From the NCBI RefSeq assembly GCF_000600295.1, contig NZ_JEMG01000001.1, forward strand, positions 2,096,477 through 2,160,476: a stretch of DNA of 64,000 bases, given 5' to 3'. The notes below the pieces were generated by a model. That model saw only the letters and a list, made by a program, of their open reading frames with translations. It did no database searches and was not told the DNA's origin. Of the stretch, positions 53,219-63,577 are shown one piece after another (the stretch's first letter is position 1; each line of letters begins with the position of its first letter). The DNA comes from Hylemonella gracilis str. Niagara R. Its GTDB lineage: Bacteria > Pseudomonadota > Gammaproteobacteria > Burkholderiales > Burkholderiaceae_C. Made by a program: the position numbers and the translations under genes.

Positions 53219-54178
53219 ATGCGTCTTACACACAGAAACGCCGTCTGGCTGATGTTGCTCGTGACCCTGATGTGGTCGATCGCGGGCCTCGTTTCACGCC
53301 AGCTCACGCACGCGCAAGGACTGGAAGTCACGTTCTGGCGCAGCTTCTTCACCGTGCTGACGCTGCTCGCCATCCTGCCGCTGTGGCAGGGCTGGAGTGT
53401 GTTCCGGCGCATCCCTTGGCGCAGCCCCTCGCTCTGGTTGTCCGGTCTGTGCTGGGGCATCATGTTCACGGCCTTCATGTTCGCGCTGACCTTGACCACG
53501 GTGGCCAATGTGTTGATCACCATGGCACTGGGGCCCTTGTTCACGGCCCTGATGTCGCGTTTCGTGCTCGGGCACCGACTGCCCTTGCGCACCTGGGTCG
53601 CCATCGTCGTGGCGGGGGCGGGCATCGTGTGGATGTACGGCGCGCAACTCAACTTCGGCGGTGATGCAGGCGGGCCATCTGGCGGACTGCTGTTGGGCTC
53701 CTTGATCGCCCTGATCGTGCCCGTCGCTGGCTCCGTGCAATGGACGGTGGCGCAGCATCAGTCCCGGCAGGCGGCGACGGACAAAGCCGCCGCGACGATC
53801 GGGTTGGTGCCCTCGGTGCTGATCGGCGCGACCTTGTCAGCCCTGGCCACCTTGCCATTGACGCTGCCTTGGCAGGCCGACGTCACGGACTTGGGTTGGC
53901 TGGGTTTGCTGGGCGTGGTGCAACTGGGTATTCCGTGCGTCCTGGCCGTCTTCTGTGCGCGTGTGCTCAAGGCGCCGGAGTTGGCCTTGCTCGGTCTGCT
54001 GGAGGTGATCTTCGGCATTCTTTGGGCCTGGCTGGGCGCAGGCGAGGCTCCTGGTGCGAATGCCTTGACCGGTGGCCTCCTGGTCATCGGTGCATTGGCC
54101 ACGAACGAAGCCCTGGGCTGGGCCCGGCAGCACAAGGACAAGCAGCATGACGACTTCCCGCCTTCCATCCTGTCCTGA
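53219..54178 (+). CDS. EamA/DMT family transporter
   Basis: The 319-residue polytopic inner-membrane protein has ten predicted helices in two EamA repeats, beginning MRLTHRNAVWLMLLVTLMWSIAGL and ending the second repeat with LLGLLEVIFGILWAWLGAGEA. The ATG at 53219 avoids 40 upstream codons that have no counterpart in the family; GGAAAAAC precedes it. Its end overlaps the start of the following hydrolase gene by 32 bases, suggesting co-transcription. Substrate unknown. Confidence 0.85.
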   Translation: MRLTHRNAVWLMLLVTLMWSIAGLVSRQLTHAQGLEVTFWRSFFTVLTLLAILPLWQGWSVFRRIPWRSPSLWLSGLCWGIMFTAFMFALTLTTVANVLITMALGPLFTALMSRFVLGHRLPLRTWVAIVVAGAGIVWMYGAQLNFGGDAGGPSGGLLLGSLIALIVPVAGSVQWTVAQHQSRQAATDKAAATIGLVPSVLIGATLSALATLPLTLPWQADVTDLGWLGLLGVVQLGIPCVLAVFCARVLKAPELALLGLLEVIFGILWAWLGAGEAPGANALTGGLLVIGALATNEALGWARQHKDKQHDDFPPSILS

Positions 54179-55355
54179 AGTTCTGCTGGAGGTGCGCGGC
54201 ACCCTGGGCTGCATCACGCTCAACCGACCCCGGGCACTGAACGCGCTGTCGCTCCCGATGGTGCGCGCCCTGACGCAGGCTTTGCGAGTCTGGCGCGACG
54301 ATCCCGCCATCCAGGCCGTGGCCATTCGCGGTCAAGGCAAGGAGGGTCCTTATGGGGCCTTCTGCGCGGGCGGCGACATCCGCTTCTTCCACGAAGCGGT
54401 CTTGCGCGGTGATGCAGAGGTGGAGGATTTCTTCACCGAGGAATACGCGCTCAACCACCTGATCCACCATTACCCCAAGCCCTACATTGCCTTCATGGAC
54501 GGCGTGGTCATGGGCGGAGGCATGGGGCTGAGCCAAGGCAACGCCTTGGCGTCCCCGGGAAACGAATGCGACAGCGCGAACCGGGCAGGCCCGTTCGGGC
54601 ATGCCCAAGCGCGCACACTGCGCATCGTGACGCCACGCACGAAGATGGCCATGCCTGAGACCAACATCGGCCTGTTTCCGGACGTGGGCGGCGGTTGGTT
54701 TCTTGCCCGTTGCCCGCAGCGGGGCGGGGAATGGTTGGCCTTGACCAGTGAAGTCATCGGCGCGGGTGACGCCCTGGCCCTGAGGTTGGCTGACGTGTGC
54801 TTTGATGCGGCGCGACTGCCGCAAGCCTGGGAAACGCTGGCGGGTCTGCCCGTCTTTGACAGCGCATCTTTGCAGGGTTGGCGCGCAGCCTACGAGGTCG
54901 CTGCGCCAGCGGCGGTATTGCCTCTGGACGCGGTCGAACGCTGCTTCGACCCAAGCACCGTGCTCGGCATCGTGCAGGCGCTGGAGCGGGAGGTGGCGCA
55001 AGACGCTGGGCACTCTGCCTGGGCCGCAGCCACGCTCAAGGCCCTGCGCACCCATTCGCCCTTGATGCTCGAAGTGACGCTGCGGCTGATACGCAGGGGC
55101 GCCGGCATGGGCCTGGCCGAGGAACTGCGTCTGGAGCGTGACCTCGTGCGCCACTGCTTCAACACGCGGCACCTTGGCCGCTACGCTGCGGCCACGGACA
55201 CCATGGAAGGCATACGTGCCCTGGTCATCGACAAGGACCGCCAGCCGAAATGGCATCCGGCGACCTTGGAGGAAGTCACTCCCGAGATGGTGGCGGGCTT
55301 CTTTGTCTCGCCCTGGCCACCGCATGCCCATCCCCTGCGGTACCTGGCAGACTGA
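54147..55355 (+). CDS. Enoyl-CoA hydratase/isomerase family protein, 3-hydroxyisobutyryl-CoA hydrolase-like, with in-frame insert
   Basis: The 402-residue protein has the crotonase fold with GAFCAGGDIRFFH (residues 70-82), the oxyanion GGGMGLSQG and the MAMPETNIGLFPDVGGGW block that identifies the 3-hydroxyisobutyryl-CoA hydrolase branch (valine breakdown). Between GLSQG and RTLRIVT, where relatives run on directly, there is an extra stretch of about 24 residues (132-155), encoded by 54540-54611 and containing a GC palindrome. The insert sits close to the active site. No other valine-pathway genes are nearby. Start at 54147 overlaps the transporter gene. Confidence 0.82.
   Translation: MTTSRLPSCPEVLLEVRGTLGCITLNRPRALNALSLPMVRALTQALRVWRDDPAIQAVAIRGQGKEGPYGAFCAGGDIRFFHEAVLRGDAEVEDFFTEEYALNHLIHHYPKPYIAFMDGVVMGGGMGLSQGNALASPGNECDSANRAGPFGHAQARTLRIVTPRTKMAMPETNIGLFPDVGGGWFLARCPQRGGEWLALTSEVIGAGDALALRLADVCFDAARLPQAWETLAGLPVFDSASLQGWRAAYEVAAPAAVLPLDAVERCFDPSTVLGIVQALEREVAQDAGHSAWAAATLKALRTHSPLMLEVTLRLIRRGAGMGLAEELRLERDLVRHCFNTRHLGRYAAATDTMEGIRALVIDKDRQPKWHPATLEEVTPEMVAGFFVSPWPPHAHPLRYLAD
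54583..54606. repeat. Palindromic element inside the hydrolase gene
   Basis: GGGCAGGCCCG (54583-54593) and CGGGCATGCCC (54596-54606) are 11-base arms with one mismatch and a TT loop. The element lies within the extra in-frame segment of the hydrolase gene and looks like a short mobile or repetitive palindrome. Confidence 0.5.
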
Positions 55356-55364
55356 GCGCTTGTC

Positions 55365-56288
55365 TCAGAGCCGCAACTGCGCGTGGACCTGCTGCGCGAG
55401 TTGCAGCAAGGCCGATCGGTTCAGCTGGCCCGATAAGGCATAGGCCATGCCCTCGTCCACCCAGTAGAAGCTGACGATCGCGCCGTCCTGGGCGTAACGA
55501 AACTCGGCGCCAGGCCCTGACGCAGAAAGTCCTGGATTTCCCTGGCGGGCGTTGCCGTCCGCCGACACGGGCTGTGGCACACCATGTGTCGGCGCAACAT
55601 CACGCAAGCCCAGGGGCTCGCCACCGAGGTAGAGCGTGACCCGTTCGCCACGTGCGTCCTGGTACATGAACAAGGCGCGTGCACCCTCCGTGCCGGGCAG
55701 CAGGCGTCCACCCACCAGTTCAAAACCAAGTTCCGTCAGCTTTGGCGCCTTGAGTGCGCGTCCCAGCCGCTTGGAGAGCCACTGCACCAGATGGGCTTCC
55801 TGGGCCGCATCCACTTCGACCGGGTGCCGCACTTCGGGCACATACACAGCATGGGCCAAGGTAGCCTGCTGGATGAAATCTGGCCAAGGCCTGTGCGCCA
55901 GACGCGGCTCCGCCCCAGACCCCGGGAGCAGCAAGCGGCCATGCGTGAACCAGCCCAGACCGAAGGCAAGCAGCAGGCTGGCCGCCATGCCAGCCCAACG
56001 TCCCACCTGCCAGACCTGTTGCCGAGCCTGTTGCGCATGTTGCGCGGCCGCCAGCAGGGAGGCGGGCACGGGCTCGGTCAGCACGGCCTTGTGCAATTGG
56101 CGCAGCGCGTCGCTCTGTTGTCGCCAAGCCTCCAAGGTGGCGCTGGCTTGCACATCCTGCGCGAGGCGGCGCTCCAGCGCCGCGCGCGCATCGGCCGGCA
56201 GCCGGCCATCGAGCAGGGCGTGCAGTGCGTCCTCGTTCTGGCGATGTTCGGCTTGCGGGTCCATGGCGGTTCTGGGCTTTCCTGTCAT
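55365..56288 (-). CDS. Anti-sigma factor, membrane-bound
   Basis: The 307-residue protein has a cytoplasmic N-terminal part (ALHALLDGRLPADARAALERRLAQD, a typical anti-sigma helical region), one membrane helix near residues 97-115 (WAGMAASLLLAFGLGWFTHG) and a periplasmic domain of about 190 residues. It overlaps the sigma gene by four bases (ATGA), so the two are translated together. It should sequester the ECF sigma factor until a periplasmic signal releases it. The typical ZAS zinc motif (HxxxCxxC) is absent. Confidence 0.85.
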   Translation of the reverse strand: MTGKPRTAMDPQAEHRQNEDALHALLDGRLPADARAALERRLAQDVQASATLEAWRQQSDALRQLHKAVLTEPVPASLLAAAQHAQQARQQVWQVGRWAGMAASLLLAFGLGWFTHGRLLLPGSGAEPRLAHRPWPDFIQQATLAHAVYVPEVRHPVEVDAAQEAHLVQWLSKRLGRALKAPKLTELGFELVGGRLLPGTEGARALFMYQDARGERVTLYLGGEPLGLRDVAPTHGVPQPVSADGNARQGNPGLSASGPGAEFRYAQDGAIVSFYWVDEGMAYALSGQLNRSALLQLAQQVHAQLRL

Positions 56289-56851
56289 TTCAAGCGGCGC
56301 AAAGGGGAGGGCGAGGGCAGTTCGGTGGCGCTCCCTGGCATGGCCGGTGGCACCGCAGGGCCGGCGCTCGTGGGCGCGCCGTCCAGCAAGGCTTGCAGCC
56401 GGTGCCGCGCCCGCGACAAGCGCGACATCACCGTGCCCACCGGCACGCGGGTGATGCGCGCCACCTCGGCATAACTGAGGTCTTCCAAGGTCACGAGCAG
56501 CAAGGTCTCGCGCTGCTCCGGGGGCAGGCGCAGCAGGCAGCGCTGCATGTCCAGCGCGCCGTCTATCGTCGTCTCGGGCGCCGCCGGCTCCAGGTCCAGC
56601 TCTGACCAGTCACTCGCGTCGTTCAGGCCACCCTGGCGCACTCGCCGGCGCACCTGATCCACATGCAGGTTGTGCATGATGCTGAACAACCAGGCCCGCA
56701 GGTCCGAGCCCGCCAGCCACAGACGCCACTTGACGCAGGCGCGTTCCAGCGTGTCCTGCACCAAGTCATCGGCGGCCCACGCCTCGCCCGTCAGCGCGCG
56801 GGCATAACGCCGCAGCGCGGGGATCTGCTCGACGAGGGGACGGCGGTCCAT
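56285..56851 (-). CDS. ECF-type RNA polymerase sigma factor
   Basis: The 188-residue sigma-70-family factor has region 2 (YARALTGEAWAADDLVQDTLERA and WLFSIMHNLHVDQVRR) and region 4 (LPPEQRETLLLVTLEDLSYAEVARITRVPVGTVMSRLSRAR). A Pro/Ser-rich tail follows. It lies between a COG4315-type lipoprotein gene (upstream, 42 bases) and its anti-sigma gene, in one leftward operon that is probably self-activated (see the promoter at 57321-57348). Confidence 0.93.
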   Translation of the reverse strand: MDRRPLVEQIPALRRYARALTGEAWAADDLVQDTLERACVKWRLWLAGSDLRAWLFSIMHNLHVDQVRRRVRQGGLNDASDWSELDLEPAAPETTIDGALDMQRCLLRLPPEQRETLLLVTLEDLSYAEVARITRVPVGTVMSRLSRARHRLQALLDGAPTSAGPAVPPAMPGSATELPSPSPLRRLK

Positions 56852-56893
56852 GGTTGGGGTGGCGACGTGAAGGGATGCCGGGGCAATGCGATG

Positions 56894-57277
56894 TCAGGGA
56901 CGGGCTAACTTCCAGACGTTGTTGAAGCCGTCGCCTGTGCGGTCGCCCGGCTTGCCATCCTTGACCCAGAAATACAGGGGCTTGCCCTTGTACGCCCATT
57001 GTTTCTTGCCGTCGTCGCGCGTGATCACGCTGTAGTCACCGCCGCCCTTGTCCATGTCGCTGGCCATCAGAGGCGGCCAGTTGGTGGCGCAAGGGCCGTT
57101 GCAGACCGATTTGCCACTGCCCATGGCGTCGCGATCAAAGGTGTAGAGGCTCATGCCGTTGGGGCCGACCAAAGCCCCGTCGCTGACCTGGGCCGGGCTT
57201 GCCGCCATGGCGGCGCAGCCGACCAGGGCAGCCGTGGCGACGAAGAGGGAAAGACGGGCGCGTAGGGTGAATTTCAT
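56894..57277 (-). CDS. COG4315-type secreted lipoprotein
   Basis: The 127-residue protein has a signal sequence ending in a lipobox LVGC (Cys near residue 21) and two repeat-like segments with the family pattern LVGPNGMSLYTFDRD and YKGKPLYFWVKDGKPGD, plus CNGPCATNWPPL. Proteins of this group occur with ECF sigma operons and are presumed envelope lipoproteins of unknown function. The ATG at 57277 is chosen over 57301 because it gives the standard signal sequence. It is the first gene of the operon. Confidence 0.85.
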   Translation of the reverse strand: MKFTLRARLSLFVATAALVGCAAMAASPAQVSDGALVGPNGMSLYTFDRDAMGSGKSVCNGPCATNWPPLMASDMDKGGGDYSVITRDDGKKQWAYKGKPLYFWVKDGKPGDRTGDGFNNVWKLARP

Positions 57278-57320
57278 GGGGTCTCCAGAAAAATACGGCA
57301 CAAGAGCGTGCCTGTCTGGA

Positions 57321-57348
57321 TGAACGCCCTGGCCCGGTCGTTTATTCC
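57321..57348 (-). promoter_or_regulatory. Candidate ECF sigma promoter
   Basis: On the minus strand GGAATA (57343-57348) and CGTTCA (57321-57326) are spaced by 16 bases, the layout of many ECF promoters (GGAATAA plus CGTT/CGTC). It lies about 45 bases before the lipoprotein start, in the operon that encodes the sigma factor, implying autoregulation. Confidence 0.6.
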
Positions 57349-57363
57349 ATCGTCTCGAAAAAT

Positions 57364-57855
57364 TTAGCGACTTCGCTGCTTCATGGCGCGTTCCACCTCG
57401 CGCTTGCCCTCGCGCTCCTTGATGGTGTCGCGCTTGTCGTGCTCGGCCTTGCCCTTGGCCAAGGCGACTTCGGCCTTGACCTTGCCGTTCTTCCAGTGCA
57501 GGTTCAGCGGGACCAGGGTATGGCCCTTCTGCTCGACCTTGCCGATCAGGCGGCGGATTTCGTCCTTGTGCAGCAGCAGCTTCTTAGTGCGCACCGCGTC
57601 CGGCCGCACATGGGTGGAGGCGGTCTTGAGCGGATTGATCTGGCAGCCAATCAGGAACAGCTCGCCGTCGCGGATGACCACGTAGCCATCGGTGAGCTGC
57701 ACCTTGCCCTCGCGCACGGCCTTGACCTCCCAGCCTTCGAGCACCATGCCGGCCTCGAAGCGCTCCTCGATGTGGTAGTTGAAGAGGGCCTTCTTGTTGT
57801 CGGCGATGCGGGCGGGAAGGGCGGTTTTGGCGGTTTTTTTCTTGTCGGTGGACAT
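57364..57855 (-). CDS. smpB: SsrA-binding protein SmpB
   Basis: SmpB delivers tmRNA to stalled ribosomes in trans-translation. The 163-residue protein has [32 protein letters not shown], the [14 protein letters not shown] core and a basic C-terminal tail. It is divergent from ratA (70 bases between starts), the usual arrangement. No tmRNA gene is visible in the window. Confidence 0.97.
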   Translation of the reverse strand: MSTDKKKTAKTALPARIADNKKALFNYHIEERFEAGMVLEGWEVKAVREGKVQLTDGYVVIRDGELFLIGCQINPLKTASTHVRPDAVRTKKLLLHKDEIRRLIGKVEQKGHTLVPLNLHWKNGKVKAEVALAKGKAEHDKRDTIKEREGKREVERAMKQRSR

Positions 57856-57886
57856 GCGTCTGTATGTGGGGCCTTCCGCGCAAAAT

Positions 57887-57892
57887 TACAAT
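57887..57892 (+). promoter_or_regulatory. -10 hexamer for ratA
   Basis: TACAAT lies 33 bases before the ratA start in the smpB/ratA divergent gap; the -35 is not clear. Confidence 0.4.
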
Positions 57893-57925
57893 CGCGCGGC
57901 GGAGCAGCAAGTAACCCCGCATTCT

Positions 57926-58378
57926 ATGAAAACCGTGAAGAAGTCCGTCCTGATCTGGTTCAGCCCGCAACAGATGTTTGATCTGGTCACGCGCGTGGCG
58001 GACTACCCGCAGTTCCTGCCCTGGTGCGATCGTGCCCGCGTGATCGAGTCACGTCCCGACGGGCTGACGGCCGAAGTCGGCATCGCTTTCAGCGGCCTGC
58101 ATCAGGCCTTCACCACCCGCAACACGCACCAGAGCGGTCCCGATGGCAACAGCGTGCACATGACCCTGGTGGATGGGCCATTTTCCCAACTGGATGGGCA
58201 CTGGACCTTCACGCCCGTGGGTGGCAGCGACGCACATTGCAAGGTCGAGCTGACGCTGGAATACGGCTTCACCAACGCCTTGCTGGGCAAGCTGGTCGGG
58301 CCGGTGTTCGACAAGATCGCTGGCACTCTGGTCGACGCTTTCGTCAAGCGCGCCGAGCAGGTGTACGGGGCGACCTGA
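57926..58378 (+). CDS. ratA: RatA-like START-domain protein
   Basis: The 150-residue protein belongs to the COQ10/RatA START-domain family (KSVLIWFSPQQMFDLVTRVADYPQFLPWC is diagnostic). Such proteins bind quinones or, in E. coli, were reported to block 70S association; the role here is not shown by sequence. Its place beside smpB and before rnfH is the conserved arrangement. Confidence 0.92.
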   Translation: MKTVKKSVLIWFSPQQMFDLVTRVADYPQFLPWCDRARVIESRPDGLTAEVGIAFSGLHQAFTTRNTHQSGPDGNSVHMTLVDGPFSQLDGHWTFTPVGGSDAHCKVELTLEYGFTNALLGKLVGPVFDKIAGTLVDAFVKRAEQVYGAT

Positions 58379-58390
58379 CAGAAGCAGTAC

Positions 58391-58762
58391 ATGGGCATGG
58401 ACACAACGCCCGCACCGACGCAGATCACCGTGGTCGTCGCCCAGGCGCGCGCTGCGAAGCAGGTGCGTGAACATCGGTTGACGCTGCCCGCGGGCGCCAC
58501 GGTGGCGCAGGCGGTGGTGGCCTGCGGCTGGCCGGAGTTCCCCGCCGAGAGCCTGGCAGAACTGGCTGCGAGCGGCGCACTGGGCCTGTGGGGGCGCAAG
58601 ACCACCCCCGACCATGCGCTGCGTGAGGGGGACCGGGTCGAGATCTACCGCCCACTGCGGGTGGATCCGAAAGTGGCGCGGCGCGAACGCTTCGCGCAGC
58701 AAGGGGCCAAGCGTGCGGGGCTGTTCGCGCAGCGCCGGGTCGGCGCAAAGGCCGGCTACTAG
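58391..58762 (+). CDS. rnfH: RnfH-like ubiquitin-fold protein
   Basis: The 123-residue RnfH family protein has a beta-grasp fold with QITVVVAQARAAKQVREHRLTLPAG and the HALREGDRVEIYRPLRVDPKVARRER segment. It follows ratA by 12 bases, as in many proteobacteria. Function unknown; some copies accompany Rnf complexes, but none is nearby. Confidence 0.92.
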   Translation: MGMDTTPAPTQITVVVAQARAAKQVREHRLTLPAGATVAQAVVACGWPEFPAESLAELAASGALGLWGRKTTPDHALREGDRVEIYRPLRVDPKVARRERFAQQGAKRAGLFAQRRVGAKAGY

Positions 58763-58879
58763 AAAAAAGAAGGGCGTAGGACGCAGAGGGCAAGCAGCGT
58801 GGTCAGGGCGGGCCCACCTGCGTCGGGGCCGGTGACAGGGATTTGCCGCTACCGCACAAATGGCAGCAGGACGCGCGGG

Positions 58880-58885
58880 TACAAT
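58880..58885 (+). promoter_or_regulatory. -10 hexamer for guaB
   Basis: TACAAT lies 22 bases before the guaB start in the 145-base gap after rnfH. The -35 is weak. Confidence 0.45.
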
Positions 58886-58904
58886 GCTGTTTTTGGAGCC
58901 CTAG

Positions 58905-60377
<1,473 letters not shown>

Positions 60378-60394
60378 GCCGCCCTGAGACACAG

Positions 60395-60430
60395 GCCCGA
60401 ACCCCATCACGGTGTTCGGGCTTTCTGTTT
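60395..60430 (+). terminator. Terminator between guaB and guaA
   Basis: GCCCGAAC (60395-60402) pairs with GTTCGGGC (60414-60421), followed by TTTCTGTTTTT. It would partly separate guaB from guaA expression. Confidence 0.8.
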
Positions 60431-60455
60431 TTCAAGTCACATCCGTTTCAGCACC

Positions 60456-62075
60456 ATGCAGCACCAGAAAATCCTCATCCTCGATTTTGGCTCCCAGGTC
60501 ACCCAGCTCATCGCCCGGCGCGTGCGCGAAGCGCATGTCTATTCCGAAGTCCATCCCTGTGACGTGACGGACGCGTGGATACGCGACTACGCCAAGGACG
60601 GCACGCTCAAGGGTGTCATTCTTTCGGGCAGCCACGCCAGCGTCTACGAGGAAACGACGGACAAGGCGCCGCAGGCCGTATTCGAACTGGGCGTGCCGGT
60701 GCTGGGCATCTGCTACGGCATGCAGGCCATGGCCCATCAGCTCGGTGGCAAAGTGGAGGGCGGGCACAAACGCGAGTTCGGCCACGCCGACGTCCGCGCG
60801 CGCGGCCACACCCGCTTGTTCGACGGTATCCAGGACTACGCCACCCCCGAGGGGCACGGCATGCTCAAGGTCTGGATGAGCCACGGCGACAAGGTGACGG
60901 AACTGCCGCCCGGCTTCAAGCTCATGGCCTCCACGCCGTCCTGCCCGATCGCGGGCATGGCCGACGAGGAACGTGGCTTCTACGCAGTGCAGTTCCACCC
61001 CGAGGTGACGCACACGGTGCAGGGCCGGGCCATCCTCGAGCGCTTCGTGCTCGACATCTGCAAGACCCGGCCCGACTGGGTGATGGACGGTCACATCGAT
61101 GAAGCCGTGCAAGCCATCAAGCAACAGGTGGGCGACGAGGAGGTCATCCTGGGCCTCTCGGGCGGCGTGGACTCCTCCGTGGCCGCCGCACTGATCCATC
61201 GCGCCATTGGCGACCAGCTCACCTGCGTCTTCGTGGACCATGGCCTGCTGCGCCTGAACGAAGGCGACATGGTGATGGAGATGTTCGCTGGCAAACTGCA
61301 CGCCAAGGTCGTGCGCGTGGACGCCAGCGAACTCTTCCTGCGCGAACTCGCGGGCGTGAACGATCCCGAGCAGAAGCGCAAGATCATCGGCCGGCTGTTC
61401 GTGGATGTGTTCAAGGCCGAGGCGGAGAAGCTGAAGGCCGCGCGACCGGGTTCCAAGGGGGCGACCTTCCTGGCCCAGGGCACGATCTACCCCGACGTGA
61501 TCGAGTCCGGCGGCGCCAAGAGCAAGAAGGCCGTCACCATCAAGAGCCACCACAACGTCGGTGGTCTGCCCGAGCAGCTCGGCCTCAAGCTGCTGGAGCC
61601 ACTGCGCGACCTGTTCAAGGACGAGGTGCGTGAACTCGGCGTGGCCCTGGGCCTGCCACACGACATGGTCTACCGCCATCCCTTCCCCGGCCCGGGCCTG
61701 GGCGTGCGCATCCTCGGTGAGGTCAAGAAAGACTACGCGGACCTGCTGCGCCGCGCCGATGCCATCTTCATCGAGGAACTGCGCAACTTCAAGGACGAGA
61801 AAACCGGCAAGACCTGGTACGAACTGACCAGCCAGGCCTTCACCGTCTTCCTGCCCGTCAAGAGCGTGGGCGTGATGGGCGACGGCCGCACCTACGACTA
61901 CGTCGTGGCCCTGCGCGCCGTTCAGACCAGCGATTTCATGACCGCCGACTGGGCCGAGCTGCCCTACGCCTTGCTCAAGAAGGTCAGCAGCCGCATCATC
62001 AACGAGGTGCGTGGCATCAACCGCGTGACCTACGATGTAAGCAGCAAGCCACCGGCGACGATCGAGTGGGAGTGA
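60456..62075 (+). CDS. guaA: GMP synthase (glutamine-hydrolysing)
   Basis: GuaA aminates XMP to GMP using glutamine. The 539-residue protein joins a class I glutamine amidotransferase (nucleophile C86 in GICYGMQ; His/Glu in FHPEV) to an ATP-pyrophosphatase domain with [13 protein letters not shown] and a C-terminal dimerisation domain ending PPATIEWE. It is paired with guaB as usual. Confidence 0.98.
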   Translation: MQHQKILILDFGSQVTQLIARRVREAHVYSEVHPCDVTDAWIRDYAKDGTLKGVILSGSHASVYEETTDKAPQAVFELGVPVLGICYGMQAMAHQLGGKVEGGHKREFGHADVRARGHTRLFDGIQDYATPEGHGMLKVWMSHGDKVTELPPGFKLMASTPSCPIAGMADEERGFYAVQFHPEVTHTVQGRAILERFVLDICKTRPDWVMDGHIDEAVQAIKQQVGDEEVILGLSGGVDSSVAAALIHRAIGDQLTCVFVDHGLLRLNEGDMVMEMFAGKLHAKVVRVDASELFLRELAGVNDPEQKRKIIGRLFVDVFKAEAEKLKAARPGSKGATFLAQGTIYPDVIESGGAKSKKAVTIKSHHNVGGLPEQLGLKLLEPLRDLFKDEVRELGVALGLPHDMVYRHPFPGPGLGVRILGEVKKDYADLLRRADAIFIEELRNFKDEKTGKTWYELTSQAFTVFLPVKSVGVMGDGRTYDYVVALRAVQTSDFMTADWAELPYALLKKVSSRIINEVRGINRVTYDVSSKPPATIEWE

Positions 62076-62139
62076 GTCCCTTTTCGAGCGCGCATGATGT
62101 GCCGATTCCTTGTCCCGGCACGCGCCGCGGCGAGCCAGC

Positions 62140-62802
62140 ATGAGTACCTCCGATAGCCCCGCACCACGGCACAGCTACCTGGATGGCCCACCGAGACAGG
62201 TGCCCGGCCTTGCGGGTCTGCATCGCATGGTTGGCTTGTTGCTGGCCGAGCGCGTGCCCGCCAACGGGCAGGTGCTGGTTCTCGGCGCTGGCGGCGGCAT
62301 GGAGATCAAGGCGCTCGCCGACGCCCATGCGGGATGGCGGTTCGACGGCATCGACCCCTCGCGGGAGATGCTGGACCTCGCGGCGCAGACCGTTCAAGCG
62401 CACGCCCAACGGATGGCCTGGCATCAGGGTTACATCGATGCGGCACCGTCGGGGCCCTACGATGGCGCGGTCTCATTGCTCACGTTCCACTTCATTGCGC
62501 GAACGCAACGTCTGGCCACGCTGCAGGCCATCCACCGCCGCTTGAAACCTGGCGCGCCCTTGGTCGTCGCGCACATCAGCGTGGCGGAAACCGAGCCGGA
62601 ACGGTCGCTCTGGCTGGCGCGTCACGTTGCGTATTCCGCGACGCCGCGGCACGAGGCTGAGCACACCATCTCCGCCATGCGAACCCGGCTCAGCATCGTG
62701 GCGCCGCAAGCCGAAGAAGCCTTTTTGCGAGAGGCCGGCTTCCATGGGGTGGAGTTGTTCTACGCAGGCTTCAGTTTCAGAGGGTGGGTCGCTTACGCCT
62801 AG
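62140..62802 (+). CDS. Class I SAM-dependent methyltransferase
   Basis: The 220-residue protein has the Rossmann methyltransferase motifs VLVLGAGGGMEIKALA (motif I), WRFDGIDPSREMLDLA (motif II) and YDGAVSLLTFHFI, ending AGFHGVELFYAGFSFRGWVA. The ATG at 62140 is used because the upstream extension is Arg-rich and unconserved. Its last 26 bases overlap the convergent TetR gene. The substrate is not known. Confidence 0.85.
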   Translation: MSTSDSPAPRHSYLDGPPRQVPGLAGLHRMVGLLLAERVPANGQVLVLGAGGGMEIKALADAHAGWRFDGIDPSREMLDLAAQTVQAHAQRMAWHQGYIDAAPSGPYDGAVSLLTFHFIARTQRLATLQAIHRRLKPGAPLVVAHISVAETEPERSLWLARHVAYSATPRHEAEHTISAMRTRLSIVAPQAEEAFLREAGFHGVELFYAGFSFRGWVAYA

Positions 62803-63508
62803 CGTGCGGCGCGACGCGGGCTCGTGCAGCCTCGTGGCCGCCATCCGCTGCTGGGATCTGCCTGCCACGGCGTGCGGCAGGCAACCGCTTCTCGGCCAGG
62901 TAGGCTCGGCACATGAGGCTCAGTTGCCCACGCAGCGCATCGACCGCCAAGGGCGGCAGATTGCGCTCGAATGCGTTGCGCACGGCGCCGAAGATCACGG
63001 TCAGCAAGGTCAGCGTCACTTCCTCCACATCGGCGAAGCTGGCATCCGATGCGGTGGCCAGCATGGCTTGGGTCGCGGCATCCACCCGGCTCGCGAACGC
63101 GTCGATCATGGCTTGGTTGTCCAGCTCCGCGACCGAACGGTACAGCGCCCGAGTGACGTCCGCGCGCTCGGTCTTGGCGGCCCAGTACGTGTCGATCAGC
63201 GCTTCCACCATGCTTTGGAGCGGGGCGCCGCGCAGGGTCGCGCAGGTGGTTTCTATCTTGCATGCCAAGGCCACCAGATAGCGCTCATTGAGCGCGTAGA
63301 CCAAGGACTCCTTGTTCGGGAAGTACTGGTACATCGTCCCGACCGAGACCCCGGCACGTTCGGCCACGCGGGTGGTCGTGAGCCGATGCATGCCCTCGGC
63401 CACCAAAAGCTGAATGGTGGCTTCAAAAATGGCGTCCAGCGTGACCGCCGCGCGGGCCTGACGCGGCTTTTTACGCGGGTTCAGAGAGGGGCGGGTGGGG
63501 GTGGCCAA
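62777..63508 (-). CDS. TetR family transcriptional regulator
   Basis: The protein has an N-terminal helix-turn-helix (LTTTRVAERAGVSVGTMYQYFPNKESLVYAL) and an AcrR-like C-terminal domain. The most likely start is the TTG at 63508 (243 residues), since the only longer ATG start would lie inside the divergent dehydrogenase gene. It has a basic C-terminal extension and overlaps the methyltransferase by 26 bases. It probably represses the divergent short-chain dehydrogenase, 69 bases away. Confidence 0.85.
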   Translation of the reverse strand: MATPTRPSLNPRKKPRQARAAVTLDAIFEATIQLLVAEGMHRLTTTRVAERAGVSVGTMYQYFPNKESLVYALNERYLVALACKIETTCATLRGAPLQSMVEALIDTYWAAKTERADVTRALYRSVAELDNQAMIDAFASRVDAATQAMLATASDASFADVEEVTLTLLTVIFGAVRNAFERNLPPLAVDALRGQLSLMCRAYLAEKRLPAARRGRQIPAADGGHEAARARVAPHARRKRPTL

Positions 63509-63577
63509 AAAGCGAATTCCATAACCGAACAATGCTTCATATATTAACGCCACCTGTTTTTGAAAGGGACTTCTCTC

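Noticed and set aside
60432-62141. Minus-strand frame of about 569 codons
   Set aside because: It is antisense to guaA and has no recognisable domain.
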